Assembly: GCA_018881555.1 (NCBI GenBank)
Contig: JACAXG010000013.1
Span: 8,098,191 to 8,162,190, forward strand
Direction: 5' to 3'
Source of the DNA: Amblyornis subalaris
Taxonomy: Eukaryota > Chordata > Aves > Passeriformes > Ptilonorhynchidae
Length of the DNA stretch: 64,000 bases
Each line of letters starts with the position of its first letter. Position 1 is the first letter of the stretch. Under the pieces are notes generated by a model. That model was not told the origin of the DNA. It saw only the letters and a program-made list of their open reading frames with translations, and ran no database searches. Shown here piece after piece: positions 11,946 to 24,999 of this stretch. A program made the translations under genes and the position numbers.

Positions 11946-13336
11946 AACGGGGACAACCAAAAGCTGAAGGTGGAAAATATCTAGCTAAAAGGTGATCTAG
12001 GTGCTGCTTACACATCCACACACATCGAGATTTTTCCTGACTCAATAAACCCTTGTGAGAGCAACACCNGTCCCCTGCTCTAAGAAAATCCTCCAGTCCT
12101 TCAGTCAGTGAATGGGCTCATTCTCCATCTCACTCCTGGCCCTGCAGCATCTTCTCCCAATATACGAGGATGAAAAACTTGTTCTAAAAATATCCCTCAC
12201 NGTAAATAAGGTTTTCCTTCCAGAGGGTTGCCTGACAGCAATGACTCGAGCAATCCTGCCTCTTGCAGCATAAAAATAAATTGTAAATGAAAATGGATGA
12301 TTTCTCCTCTCTACCATCTGCTATTAGCTGGAATAATAACTGNCAGTGCCAGCAATCCTGCCTGGACACCATCTCGCTCCATCCCTGCTACTTCTGCATT
12401 CTTTCCACAAGGCTGGGATGGATCAGGTGTTTTCCTCAGATATTTAATCTTTTCACAGTCTATTCTCCAAGTGAGTACTGCTTTGTCAGAATCACAAGAA
12501 ATAATACAATACAGTTTTACATTTTTTGATAAAAAGATAACACACTTTGGAGAGTATTTGGGAACCCAAATCGGCTGAGATTCAGGAAACTAGACATTAA
12601 CTAAGACCACTGAGACCAGTATTTAGGTCAGTTTGTTTAATCCTCAGAGTCTCAGCTGCTAACCCAATTAGAGTTAAATACAATATATAAACAACCTTTG
12701 CTATGTTGGGACCTCTGAATTTTACTGGTACTTTCCTCCTGATGCAGCTGCTAGGAGACATTTTTGACTATGTCTATATAAACCTCATTTGAGTTGGTCA
12801 GGCAAAGTCTCGGCACAGCCTTCCAAAAACACAATTAACAGCCTATATGTAACAGTCAGCTCAGTTTGGGAAAGATNAGGGTCTTTTAAGTCTCTGTGTG
12901 CTACAAACACATGGTTACAGACACCACAGTAACCTTTTAACACACTGCCAGTGTGAAAAATTAAAAAAAAAANAAGACAGGCATTAATTAAACATGAGAA
13001 GGGATGTGTGAGATACCATAGTCCTTCCAGAACTGTGTGTCTGTGAATCCAAACAAGCACAAGAATCCCACTGTAGATCATTTTCTAAAATACAGAGCAG
13101 GAATACACCCTGCTCCTGACAGCCCTGCACTGCCAGGTCACAGCCTGGGCCAACAGCATCTCCGTAACCCAGTTTCAGTGCCAAGCTCCAATGAGGATAA
13201 CGTGAACCTGAGTAATCCCTCACTACTCAGAGCTCTCAGCTTTGGTGGATGAGATACTCTCCATGCCTGAACCACATGGGGCTGAGGCCACCATGGGGGC
13301 CAGTGCCACCTCCCTGCTCTGGCCACCAGCACCACA

Positions 13337-13590
13337 GAATCATTGAACCACAGAATGAAGGTTCGAAAAGCCCTCCAAGATCATCAAGTCCAACTGTTAA
13401 CCCAGCACTGCCAAGCCCAGCACTAAACCATGTCCCCAAGCACCACATCCACGTGTCTTTTAATTCCCTCCAGGGACAGAGATTCCACCACNGCCCTGGG
13501 CAGCCTGTGCCAGTGCTTAACCACCCTTTCAGTGAAGAAATTTTTCCTAATATCCAAACTTCCCCTGGCAACAGCCCAATACTGCTATAG
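13337..13590 (-). mobile_element. CR1 LINE 3' fragment
   Basis: CACAGAATCATTGAACCACA marks the 3' tail in reverse orientation. It is followed by the variant with AAGATCATCAAGTCCAACTG, a CCACATCCACG-type segment, and the GGGCAGCCTGTGCCAGTGCT and AAATTTTTCCTAATATCCAA blocks. This is a different CR1 subfamily from the 9.2-kb copy. It is about 250 bp long, in JADE2 orientation, inside an intron. Confidence 0.9.
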
Positions 13591-16454
13591 AAAACACTAT
13601 TTTGTACATGCCCTTGGGATTTGTNGGCAAAGCCAGGTAGGAATGGTTTCCAAAGATGTGTGGCATCCAATAGCTTTTCTGAACTCTCTGGACAGGAGCC
13701 TGCTGACATGTGAGTACCTTTCACTTCCCTTGCTGCCAACTCAGCTGCCTCCTGAGGACACCTCCTTCAATGCTGCAGAGTGCAGGAGCATTGATTGCAT
13801 CCCTCCTTCATGCAGGCAAATACACCCGATCCCCCAGNAAGCTGCCTGGGACAGTGCTGGCAGTGCAGGGCAGGATGGCAGCATGCTCCTGCTCCCACCT
13901 CAGTGCACACACCCAGCAGCCAAGCCTGGAGCAGTGGAGAACACGGGACTGCCCTTTCCAGGACGACCAATCANCAGGAGGCTCCAGCCACGTCATTACC
14001 CTGTCCTGAGGTCTCACCAGGCTCCCACAGCAGCAGTGCCCCTTCCAGAGCCTTGCCCCAAGCAAGGATCCTCATTTCCTTTTGCGAAGTCAGCACCAGG
14101 TGACAGCAGAGAGGTGATGGGCCCTGTCCCTTCAGAGTAACAGCAGGGCTGGGCAGCCATGGCACAATGTCAAAGTCCTGGCCCATCACCCTCCTCCTAT
14201 GGATGAAGAGGGAGATGGAGAAGTCTGCAGGAGGAGCCTGCACTGCAATGGAACCAGCCCTCAGCATAATTTCTCCCCTCTGCACGGTGCAGATCCCAGG
14301 CTCGTGCTTTCCTGCATTAAGTCTTCCCCAAATTCATCCCTTCTGGCTTTTCAGCTCGCATCAGCATAGGAGCTTAGTTTTAATTTTAAGCCAAATAAGC
14401 ACGATTGTATCTATTTCCCTGAAGATAAGGCGCATCGCAGGCTGGATTTGCAATCTCACTACTTCATTTATTTAGTCCTTCTTGGAAAACAGATAAGCTC
14501 ACCCATCCGACGGCAGCACGCGTGCCNGCACTTTATCACAGCGACGCCTCTGTCTTTTCATGAAGAACTGGATATGCTCAAATTATTAACTATCAAAGCA
14601 GAACACTTTAGAAATGATAGAACAGCACAGAAATTGTAAAGGAAAGCAGATCAGTTGTCTGGAAATCTCCCAACAGCTAATACGCTCAAATTGTAATCTA
14701 AATGTCTTTTTGTTTTGAATTGTCTGGGATTAGGGTTGGGAAAAGACTCAATTATTCTACTCAAACTCTTCTGAATTATTTATGAAAACCAAATAAAGGA
14801 TAAATTGGGCACTGATGAACCGAGGACCTGGCGATGAAGAGAAAGTTGGGTACCAGAAAACAAGCAATTTTCCCTCAATAGGACTGTTTACTGTTTCTCC
14901 CCGGCCGTGGGAGCTGACAAATTGTCTGCTGCGCTGCACCCTGCTCCCCCTGCGACGACCACAGCNTGGCCAGGCTGCATCCTTCCCTTCCAGCCCAGAC
15001 TGGGATCCAGGTTATTGTCTATCGATCTGCCAGCAATGGGAAAGGCCAAACTGAGACGTTCCTTTATTACCTCTGCCTGCTCAGGAACCTCATGGAGGTT
15101 TAGTGATGCTCAGAAATGCATCACACCAATGCCCAGGGCCAGCCTCTCCCTTTGCTACAGTCAGTTTTAAAGATGGGGAAAAAGAACATGAAATTTCAAA
15201 ATCCCAAGATATTTTTGCCTTCGTATTTCCAAAAGAGATAGACATGAAGTCTGGCTCAGTGTGGTTGTGCAGCCTCAGACCCCAGGCAAAGCATGTGGAG
15301 AAAACCTTCCTTCCTCACCCTCATATCTCACAGGCCAGACAAGCCTGGACTACCCATGTTTACAACTTCCCCACCCTTTCAGCTCCCCAGTCNGTGGCGT
15401 TGGACCGACTGCCTCACCAACAGAGCCAGTCCTGGCAGTCCAGCAGTGTGAGAAGTCATTGGGACACCAAAGCCATGGTGTTCCCCAANAATACATAGTT
15501 GAGTTTTTTTTAATTTCTGTTATTTGCAGTTTTGAAGCAAAAACTGTATTGATTTTACCTCTCAAAATTAAAAAAAACCCTGAACTAATTAAATGTAACA
15601 CATCCTCTGATTTTCACATCCTAATGCTTCGCTTGGATCCAGCCTGGCATTGGAAGGATGGTGGTGTGGGTACGGCAGAAACCCGCAAGGCAGAGGTTAG
15701 ATTCAGCTCCTCCTTGAGCCCCTGTGCATCAGCTGCTNCACCTTTTTGAGGATCTGCTGCTTCTCCCACTGGACACAGCCCTGCAGCCTCTCCCTGTGCC
15801 CTGTGACAGCTGTCAGACATCTCTGGGAGCTTTCCATGGATCCGCATCAACTTGTCCAACACTTTGACAACCTTGGAGAAGAACACCTACCNGTGGGAGA
15901 GGATGGCAAGGCACGCAGTGCCTCGCCACAATAGGAAGGANGGTGGGCACACCACGAGGCACTGGAAACATTGCTCTCCATCCCTCCCTTNGCAAAAGAC
16001 TTCCAGGCTGTGCTGCTTTCCAGCATTCTCCTCCTCCTCTGCCTCTCCCTGTCACCATCCAGCCCCTCTCAGAGCCTCTCCACCATCCTTCCATGCAATT
16101 CTCGCATCGATTTCCAGGCTCTGTGATTCACTCACAAACCCCTCCTAATGAAGTGGCCGGCAATCTCTCTGCCATTCAGCTCCCACTCCACGTGCTCTGT
16201 CAAGGACTTGGCTTTTCCAATGACTGTACTGAAGGTCTCAGCCTGCCAATTATCCCCTTTGCCCCAAATAACCCACCCGAAAACACCAAACTCAGATCCC
16301 GTGGTAAGGACTTTCCACTTGTACGAAACCAGCTCCTGGGTGAGAGCCAAAGAGCCGGATCTGTTTTGGGCTTTAAATCGAAATGAAAAGAAACACTCGT
16401 CTAGCACTGGGTTTAATTAGCTCTTAAAGCAGCAGCCAGCCCAGGGACTGCTGT

Positions 16455-16540
16455 GCCGGATCCGGCGCAGCCGATCGCGCCCGGCGAGGCGGCGCNGCCC
16501 CGGCATCCCCCGGCACGGGCGCTCGGCTCCAGGCGCCTGC
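16455..16540. promoter_or_regulatory. Small, extremely CpG-dense intronic patch
   Basis: Around a dozen CpGs fall within about 85 bases (GATCCGGCGCAGCCGATCGC, then CCCGGCGAGGCGGCGC). The patch lies in the largest JADE2 intron of the window. It has the composition of a mini-island and its function is unknown. Confidence 0.35.
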
Positions 16541-19500
16541 TGCAAACCAGCCCACGAGAAATCCAGCTCCAGAGGGACCAGGCGGCNCAGCCCAACACAG
16601 ATGGGCTCCAGCAGGCCGGGTCCCTGCACACGAGGCTTCCTGAGCTGGCAGGAATTCTGTTACGCATTTTCCCCCTGCATCTGCACCCAGCTGACTTTGG
16701 AGATGTCACACCTGGCTCTTGGGGCAGAGGAAGAAGCTCCATGGATGGGATGCCATTTTTTTTACACGCAAGAACATCTCTGTCCCTAATAAGTTTTAGC
16801 AGAAAGAACCTTTTCCAAAGCACTCCACGCTGCAAAGCAGTGGTACAAAATATAAGAGAAGCCCAAAATGCAGTACATGCAGGAAAACACTGTGCTCCCT
16901 AGGGAGAGGGCAGGCAGGAGAGGTGGGAAGTGATGGTCACAGCCTGCATCTGAGATCTCGCATTGGAATCCACTCCCTCCATCACGCAACAGACCTGCAA
17001 TCCTCCCCTGATGCCCTCACACCCACAGCACCACGTGGGATCTCACAGTGATGACCTCCCCACAGCAAGCACACGCAGGGGGTGCTCCGAGCGTTGCTCT
17101 CAAGCACGGGCAGCAGCAGGTCACCGCACACAGGACGTGGGAGTGCTTCCTGACACTGAGATAACAGGTTTTCTTCAGGTTTTGGCTCAACACTCTTTTT
17201 TTCCTCCTTGACTGCAGTCCTGGCAGCTCTGTCCTGCATACCCCCCAGCCATAACCACCTTCCTCCACCCAGGCCGGGACTAGGGAAGTCTCTGGCTGCC
17301 TCATTCGCAGGGTTCCCTCCTCATTTCCAGCCAGCTCTGTTAGCCCTTCACTCTCTCAAGCATAAAATTGTTTGTTGTAGCTCATGAGTCACAAGGATTT
17401 TTAGAGAAAGAGAAAACAACGGGAACAATGGGAGCCCTGGGAATAGTTTTTGGTTGTACAAACTGTCTTCATATCAGCTTGAGATGGCACCTCTGTGGGT
17501 GCAGCCCTGGCTACCCAGCCCTGCTTCCCGCTGGACCTCCCAGTCCTGTATCCCTGCTGTTGAATCACATTTTTCCAGCCGTTTCCGATACGAGAGGAGT
17601 GGGACACTTGGTAGCAAGGTTCTGAAACATGGCAATGCCAGGAGTGTGTGTGCAACCANTGATATTATCTGCCTTTGGGGACAGAAATCCTGAACTCCCA
17701 TGTCCATTTGGGAGCCAGCCTCCTATCTCTTCATCTAGTCTTGTTTCCTCTCGAAATGCTGGATGTTAAAGATTCAATGAACAACAGAACTNAAAATAGG
17801 AACAAGAAGCATTTTTGTCTGGCCCTTTTCAGCATTCAGAAGACAATGGTATTAATCTGTTACCCCCATGCCAGCACGGGAAAACTGACAAAGCCAAACG
17901 TCTCTTTTAACAGAGACGGATTTTCTCCACATCCAGCCCCATAAAGGCATGTCCCATCTTGCTTGGCCATATCCATTAAAGCTCTTCTCCTAGCATGGAG
18001 AGTTCAGGAACTAAATTCACATAGCACTGGGCCATTATATACCTAATGCAGGGCGAAAAAGCCATGATCCAATGCAGTAAGAATTACTTTTTAGAAGGGA
18101 AAAGANGAGGATGTTTGTTAGAAGAGTTAAATCCTTGCAGAGAGACATAAAAAGGCGTCTTTCAAAACACGGAAGTAATATCTAAACAACGCAAGCAGAA
18201 AATAATGTAAATTGTATAAATTTGTGGTTTCCCCTCCATCCTGAGCCCAGCCTGCAGCTGCAGTCCCCTCGCCTCCCAAAGGTCCGGAGTGAGGGAGAAG
18301 GGCAATGGGATGTCCGGTGGGATGAGCAGCACCTGCACAGCAGAGCCGAGACTGCGCAGGGCTCTTCAGCTGAGAAAGGACGGCTGGAGGGCTGGCAGGC
18401 AGGTGTTCTGCACAAAAAAAGCAGGCTTTTGTCCCTCCAAAATATATTCCAGCAGTGCAGGTGAGCGCTTTGGATCTCAAATAGCTCTGGAGCTAATGAC
18501 TAACACAGCAGCTAAGGCAGTGACTCAGAGGCAGCATCCGAGGGAGTCCCCGGGCTGCTGATGGCTGGGAGCTGGCANATAGAACCAGCGACTATCATTA
18601 CACACTTGCCTTGTTCTTAGATTCTCTCCTTAGACACTGACAACTGTTCCCTGTCAGGAACAGGAGAGAGGCTTGATGACTGCAGTCAAACCAGCGAGGC
18701 TTGTGCTCACATCCCCAGCAGCCCTACAGCCGGGGGCAGGATTGCACTAATGTGCCACTAACAGACGCAGAAATCCGTCCTTCAGGCATGTCTTATTCCC
18801 TGCTGCAGAATCAGATCCACGACAGGCAGGACCTGAGCGAGCATTCCCTCCTTCCAGCTCCCAGGGCAGGGAGCATGATCAGCATCTCCTCAGAGGGACC
18901 CAGGGAGATGGGTACCAGCCACCACACTCCNTTTGCGGACAAGTTCAGAGACAAACGAGCACTAATGAGATTAATTAAAATCACCAGATTGGTCCTGCTA
19001 TCACTGCAGATGCAAGAAGCTGCTGGCAGCTGCCCACGTCCATCCTCTGCCTTCAGGCAAAGCAGTGCAGCAGAGCCATGCCCATGCCCGGGGCACCACT
19101 GGCATCAGGTTTTAGCCTCNAAGGCTCAGCTGGCCAGGCAAGGGGCAGGAGAGGATGACTGTCACCTCTGCGAGGGAGAGAGCCAAGACTGAGGCCTGGT
19201 GCCTGGGACAGTCAGGAAAGAGCCCGGGCAGAGCCCCGTGACAGGCACAGATAAATATAATCACCCTCCCTGGCAATGGCCCCTGCACGGATGTTTACAA
19301 ACAGCTCAGTACTTTTCCATGTTAAGAAGCTTGTTTTTCCAGATGCCTTGTATCGGGTGGTTTTTAATGTGTATAGTTAATCCCTTCTCACCGAGTCTTT
19401 CATAATAAACATCACCCCCTGACCTGACTAATAACTATGTAACACTAATGCTTTTGATTTTTTTATCTCCTGCCCAGGGTTGTCAGGGGAATGCATGTTT

Positions 19501-22414
19501 CCATGGGACAGCGGCTCCCAGAGAAATGGGGACATGACTTGGAGAAGGGCAGGACAGGCCAGTGGGTCCACATGCACGTGAACCCCCGGTTCCCCCAGCC
19601 CATCCTCCAGCATGGCCACCCCTCAGGACATGCCTACACCCNCTGCAGCTCTTGATAAAGCTACAAGCCACATGTAAATCTGGAGTTTGAGCTATTGTTT
19701 GAAAAGATGCGTCCAGACCCAAAATGGCTGGCAGCTCGATATCTGCTAACACATTCACCCTGCTCTCCATATTACTCTCCTTTGGTTTCCACCCTCAGTG
19801 GGATGGACAAGAGAAAACATATTTCACTATTTCATGTGAAGTAGTTTAACAGTGGCATGGTTTATGCTTTACATTTCTCAGTACTTGCTCCAGTAGGACA
19901 TGATGCCCATCCCAGTCTATGCCTGAAATCCTCCAGTGTCCCTTGGAGCACTTGTCAAACCCTGCAGCGTTTCAGAGATGACGGGCAGCAGATCCCACAC
20001 ATGGACCACGGGTTCACAGGTGCTCACAGGAGAGCAGAAGTTGGGTCANTCACGGAAAAGTTTTGAAGATGCTGTTGTAGAGGAAATTCATACCAGAGTG
20101 GCCAAAACCATTTCCCTGCACTGCTGCAGGTCTTGGGGCAATCTTATATCCAACCTTAGACGCTCTCTCGACCTCTGGGTTTTAACTGGAGCNGATTTCC
20201 AGCAGACCTGGACACCAGCAAGTGCAGGGGTAATGCATGGTGAGGGGAGAACAGCTGAGATCTGGACTGCTCCATCTGCTTGTGTTCCCACCACGCTTTT
20301 GTAAAAGATGATTTGTCAGCCTGAGCATCCTGGCCCAACTCCAGCTTGAGTAATCACACGTCGCCTCCCCAAATTCCCCCGGAGTTTCAGTTCAGATAAG
20401 CCACAGAGGTTCACTTTCTGTCCCAACTGTTGCTAAGATGGGCACTGTTCAGCTTTTGCTCCACTTTATTTGTTCCACAGCTGCATTTCACTGAGAACCC
20501 TCCACAGAGTATAATGGAGCATGAAGCAGAGGGATGAGCCTGGCCCTCTGCAGACACCACATCTGATGTCTCCTGGGTGCTGTGGACTAAGATCTAGTTT
20601 TCACTCCAGCTGTTGTAGAGCAGCAACTTGGATCCGGGTCTGACCATCCTTCATGAAGTTTAGAAGCATTTCCACTTGGAGTCTTGGACTTATAACCAAT
20701 AACTTCATTAGCAACCAGGTAAAATCCTAAATGGCTGATTAAACTAAGTCATATTAAAGACAAAAGTGTGTCTGCACCAGTAAGGCAGAAAGAGATGCCC
20801 AGCTCTTTGAGGAGGATTTTACTGGCCAGCAGCAGGGTGGCATCTATGACACTGTCATGACGCAAGGGTCACCTCCTCTCACATCTAACCACGTCTAACA
20901 CGGGGCATGTCCATGGCAGGGACTCCTGACAGCACCTAAAGGGCTCAGCTGGGGCTTTTATGGACACATAGGGCACNGGGATGGGCAGTTATTTCGGAGA
21001 AGGGTAATGGTGCCATAGGAGGAAGAGATACCCTATATGCCTCACTTTCCAAGGGAGGATTCAGCNCACAGAAATCAACCCCTCACCCACATTAAGAGAC
21101 ATCTGTAACCAAACCCCAACATTACCAGAGCTAATGTTCAATTTTCTAACAGCCTTGTCAGCAGTCAGTGACATTTGCACCCCTGGTTCCTGCTCTCCGG
21201 AGTGTTCCCAACTACCTCAGCTGGTAGTAACAGCTTTCCAGTCCCTCTCTTTACCCAAGGCACAAACAAGTTGGACTTTTTCAGTCTGNGTCCTTTGCCA
21301 ACACATTAGATGTATCAATGTAAACCTGTCAGAGCAGTAAGAACCAAGTGCAGCTGTAATTCAGGCAGTGACCACAGGAAAACCTCAAAATCTCTACTCA
21401 GCTTGATGCAAAAGAAGGATGTTACAGAGGTTTGTGCTCACCAGGCCACAGTGTCAGGAGAGGTGAAATGGGGAGGGTTTGGGGAGTTCACACTAGTCAT
21501 GCCAGCTTCATCTGCTTCTAAACTTAGCACCGACTCCAGAGNCCAGTCCAGAGGGAAGGGAATGTGAGAACAATGTCCCTCTGACTTCGCTCACTCTGCT
21601 GCTGAAATGAAGATGACCACTGCCAAACACTGCGGTTGCTACAACAGCAGCTCATGCCTGGTATAGTTTCCACGGCCAGTGGAAATGTATCCGAGGCACA
21701 TCAGGAAAACAGGGCACAGCACCACCCCCTCCAGCGTGGTCCTGAGGAAAAACAGCTCCTCCCACCCCAGTCGCAGACNCTGCACTACAAAGCCAGCAGG
21801 TGAACCTGGGCAGTGTCCACAGAGTGGGCAGTGCTGCCCGGACCAGTGAGGGAAAACCCTGCGGCAAGGTCGGACACCGACNGCCTCAGCTTAATGCCCT
21901 TGAGCCCCGTGACGGGGGGAAACCAACACGACACAATCTGCAACTCAGCTGTGCAGTCTCTCATTTCACAGCTCTCTGTGCCTCCCACTTGTTCACGGGG
22001 AGGAGTCTCCACATNACCCTCTCCTGCCATCAGTGCTATGACCTGTGCCATTAATGAAAGGGCACCCAGGCGGGTGCCCACACCAGGGAACCCTGCACAC
22101 AGACACCCCAATACTGTAGGACCTCCCAGTCCCACCAAACTTAACTTCTCTTTACTTGCACCAACAAGGACCCCAATGGTTTTGGGCACAAGGACACTCT
22201 TCACCAGAGATGCTCACTGGNTATCCCTCCTGCTCCCTCCTCAGGGGAGCTGGAGTTGACACCACTGTCNGGGGCTGTGGCTCTGCAACATGGGCTCTGG
22301 CTTCTTGGAGATGCCTTGTCCACAACCAGCCACAGGCATGCTGGTTGCCACATCTGGGCAAGCACAGTCACGTGGGAAAACCCTCCTTTGGCAAAAGCCT
22401 AAAATCCCATGTAC

Positions 22415-22500
22415 CTCAGAGGGCTTCTTCTCCTTCTGCCGTGACCAGGGGGATTTGGTATTTGGAATTTTGGAGCATCTGGAGGTGGATGTGGTGTGAC
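22415..22500 (-). CDS. JADE2: JADE2 second coding exon
   Basis: These 86 bp complete a split serine codon (A from the previous exon plus GT) and then encode 28 residues. They run HTTSTSRCSKIPNTKSPW and continue to a basic stretch ending EKKPSE. The family counterpart is the Ser/Thr-rich, low-complexity N-terminal linker before the conserved VFRTDL block, and the terminal KKPSE is conserved in JADE proteins. The acceptor is TTTGTTGCAG| at 22,501-22,503 behind a long pyrimidine run. The donor is GAG|GTACAT at 22,414, usable but weaker than the other two. The exon ends in phase 0, matching the next exon exactly. The linker differs from what I recall of the mammalian one, with IPNTKSPWSRQ in place of a LPSSTKSGWPRQ-like stretch, as expected for a fast-evolving spacer. 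Confidence 0.95.
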
Positions 22501-24941
22501 CTGCAACAAAGCAACAGAGACAGGTTACTCAGAAAAGAGTCAAAGTTTTTTCCATACCTTTGCCACCAGCCCCACTGCTACAGCCTCAACCAACACTTTG
22601 GGTCAGCACTAAGAGGGAATAATACCTTGACATGGCATTATTTTTGCGCAGTATCATCACCACTGCCACCACNTCCAAAAGGGAACAGTAGCTAAAGCCT
22701 GAAATGTGCTGGGACCATTACATTACTGATCTTTATTTCCAACCATACATGTCATTATCACTTAAATAAAAGACTTTATTTGTTAATAATAAATAACAAA
22801 CTGCTTATTGGAATTTTTGTATAATAATGATGACAGTTCAGCCTTCTGTATAGCAGGACCCCTCCATATTCCACTATATAAAAATGTTTCTGTAAGGCTG
22901 CAACAAAATAACTATCAATAGGCCTACTTAATACTGATTTTATCCTTGGAGAGACAAATAGGAGGAAACACCACCATGGATGTAAGTAACATCTGAACAC
23001 TATGGAGCCATGTACATGAGGACCTCGGGAAGGGCTCTGGCAAAGAGCTGAGCTGACACAGGGATCAGGCTGTGGTACCACTGACGTGGGAAATGTCTGT
23101 TCCTCCACCAGCTCAGGCAATTGAGCCCAGATAAATCTCACATGCCTATTTTTGCTGGCAGGGGGAGAAGCACCAGCTCCCCTTGTACTTTTTACTTGCA
23201 GTATACTTCATAAAATGAAGTCCAAATGTGGGGGCATCACTTGTTCCCAAAAGACAGCTTGTTTTTTGACTAAAGTGTCAGGCTAGGTGTCATTAAAGAG
23301 GGTTCCATACAAATGAAATTTTTTATAACATTTCAGAGCCTAACAAGACTGTGTAGACAAAGCCCATCCCTATGTTGCAGCCTCACGGACATGCTGCTTT
23401 ACTTGGTGAGCTGCTCGAAGGAGCACAGCAGCAGCTCCACGGCTTTCATGGAGAGATCAGCCCATAATTTCCACCTTGCCCCTCTTCTGAAGCTACAATG
23501 TGATGCTACAGCTAAAAAAGACTTGGATAACACAGCACAACTACCCTTTCCTGGCAGAGGCATTAAAAAGAAGGTCACCGCTCTGTTTACAACTATCCTG
23601 CAGGAGAGCATTTGTCAACAGCTTAGATATCACCTGCAGCATAAATATCCAAGCCCAGCAGAGATAAGGCCATGTTGTTTAATACCATGATTAAAGATGC
23701 CTTACCCCCGAAAGGCAGCGAAGCCAGCGAGCACAGCTCGGCTCCNTAAGCCTTTGAGCATCTGGGGATTAGGAGCCGGGAAGTTTGGAGCGTGGCTTCC
23801 AAAACAAACCCCTTTCTGAGATAGAGATGTTTCATTTTACGAGAAGCTAGCGGTGTTGACACAGCCTGAAACACGTTCTGTAGGCACAGCCCGGCCCCCA
23901 GGCCCCCCAGGGCTCCAGCAGGACGGGGGTCTCCGCCAGCAGCCGAACAGCAGGTTCCCGTCGGCAGTTGTGGTGCAAACTCCACTCACACTGACAATTT
24001 TTTTGGCTGAAGCTGTGGGAACAGCAGCCAAACCCAGCAAGATCAGCCTCTCCATAACCCCCTGTAATCTCCCCATCATCCTGTTAGGAAAAGGCCCAGA
24101 AGTTTAGTGTCTTTACTAAAGTCCCTTTCGTTCTCGGATATCCAGCAGCCAGATCCTGTGAAGTGTGGAGAGCAAATTCCCAGCACGGCCCAGATGAAAT
24201 TACTGTGACATTTGTAAGGAACCAAGAGCAACTAGCAAGAAACTCCAGAGTCCAGACAAGGGATTAGGCTGGTGCCTCAAGGGTACTGAACACCGAGGCA
24301 NTGTGGTATGCCTGCAGCGGGTGAAACCCTGGGATAAGTGGGAGAGGAAAATGCTCTATTTATAGCCAAAATTCAGCACATTTGCACATGTTTATTGTTG
24401 AACACATGTTTCTNTGCCTTCCTGAATGAGGATGAAGTGAGGTATATGTTGAAAAGCAAGCGTGGGCTTGCAAGTTTTGCTGGCTTGAGCCTTATCCCTT
24501 TTCCCACATCACTCTTCAGCTCACAAGAAGGGAACAATGCGGCTCCAGTTTTACTCTGACTCCAATAAAAACTTCCCTTTCCCCCACTGCAACCCAAATC
24601 AAGAGCAAACTAGTCTCAGGCTGCAGCTCACAGGAAAGGACAACTCATCTACAAAGGGTGTTTGCTGCTTCGTTAGCAGATCTGCAATCAGCAGCTCTCC
24701 TCGCCCAGACTCCTCACACGAGGGAGACACTCTCATCAGTTAAGAGGAGTCACAGCCAAGNGTTTAAATAAATTGATATCAGCTTGTTGCTGCATTTCTG
24801 ACAAACCCAGCCCTGCACACAATTCATTGTGCAGAGACTTCCCAGCAAATGCAGTTTCCCCCACTCTTTGTAACACAATTATTCAAGCATTTTGCTTGCT
24901 GGAGGTGAATCTTGTTCAAAGCTTTGAATTAAAGGTCTTAC
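22501..24941 (-). other. JADE2: JADE2 intron between first and second coding exons
   Basis: This intron is 2,441 bp long, beginning GTAAGA at 24,941 and ending TTGCAG at 22,501. It is the shortest intron in the window. I see no repeat, RNA gene or alternative exon that I can support in it. The short block of several open frames near 23.8-24.1 kb has no recognisable product. Confidence 0.85.
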
Positions 24942-24999
24942 TGTCAGTGGTGTCTGAGTTATCACTGCTGATGGAGTACTTGCGTCGTTTTTCTTCCAT
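24942..24999 (-). CDS. JADE2: JADE2 first coding exon (start codon exon)
   Basis: This exon encodes the N-terminus of JADE2 (PHF15), a PHD-finger scaffold protein. JADE proteins assemble the HBO1/KAT7 histone H4 acetyltransferase complex with ING4/5 and MEAF6, and JADE2 is also reported as a ubiquitin ligase for LSD1. Read on the minus strand, the 58 bp give 19 codons plus one base, beginning MEEKRRKYSISSDNSDTTD. That start is characteristic of JADE2; JADE1 and JADE3 begin MKRGR and MKRHR. The acceptor is a pyrimidine tract ending TTACAG at 25,000-25,002, so the exon begins exactly at the A of the ATG. The donor is ACA|GTAAGA at 24,941, leaving phase 1. The missing base pair of the serine codon is supplied by the next exon. 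The start is chosen because it matches the family N-terminus and no upstream in-frame ATG exists in the likely leader exon. Confidence 0.96.

Larger units (their letters stand above)
11250..22414 (-). other. JADE2: JADE2 intron between second and third coding exons
   Basis: This intron is 11,165 bp long, with GT at 22,414-22,413 and AG at 11,251-11,250. It holds a roughly 40-bp minisatellite about 0.5 kb before the third coding exon, one CR1 fragment at 13.34-13.6 kb, and a very CpG-dense patch at 16.45-16.54 kb. AT-rich stretches near 14.7 and 19.3 kb look unlike known repeats. No additional exon with family similarity was recognised. Confidence 0.85.

Noticed and set aside
15614..15886. Minus-strand segment with short helical-looking peptides in two frames
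   Set aside because: It could be a decayed retrocopy, but no frame is continuous, no parent gene is recognised and there is no poly(A) signature.
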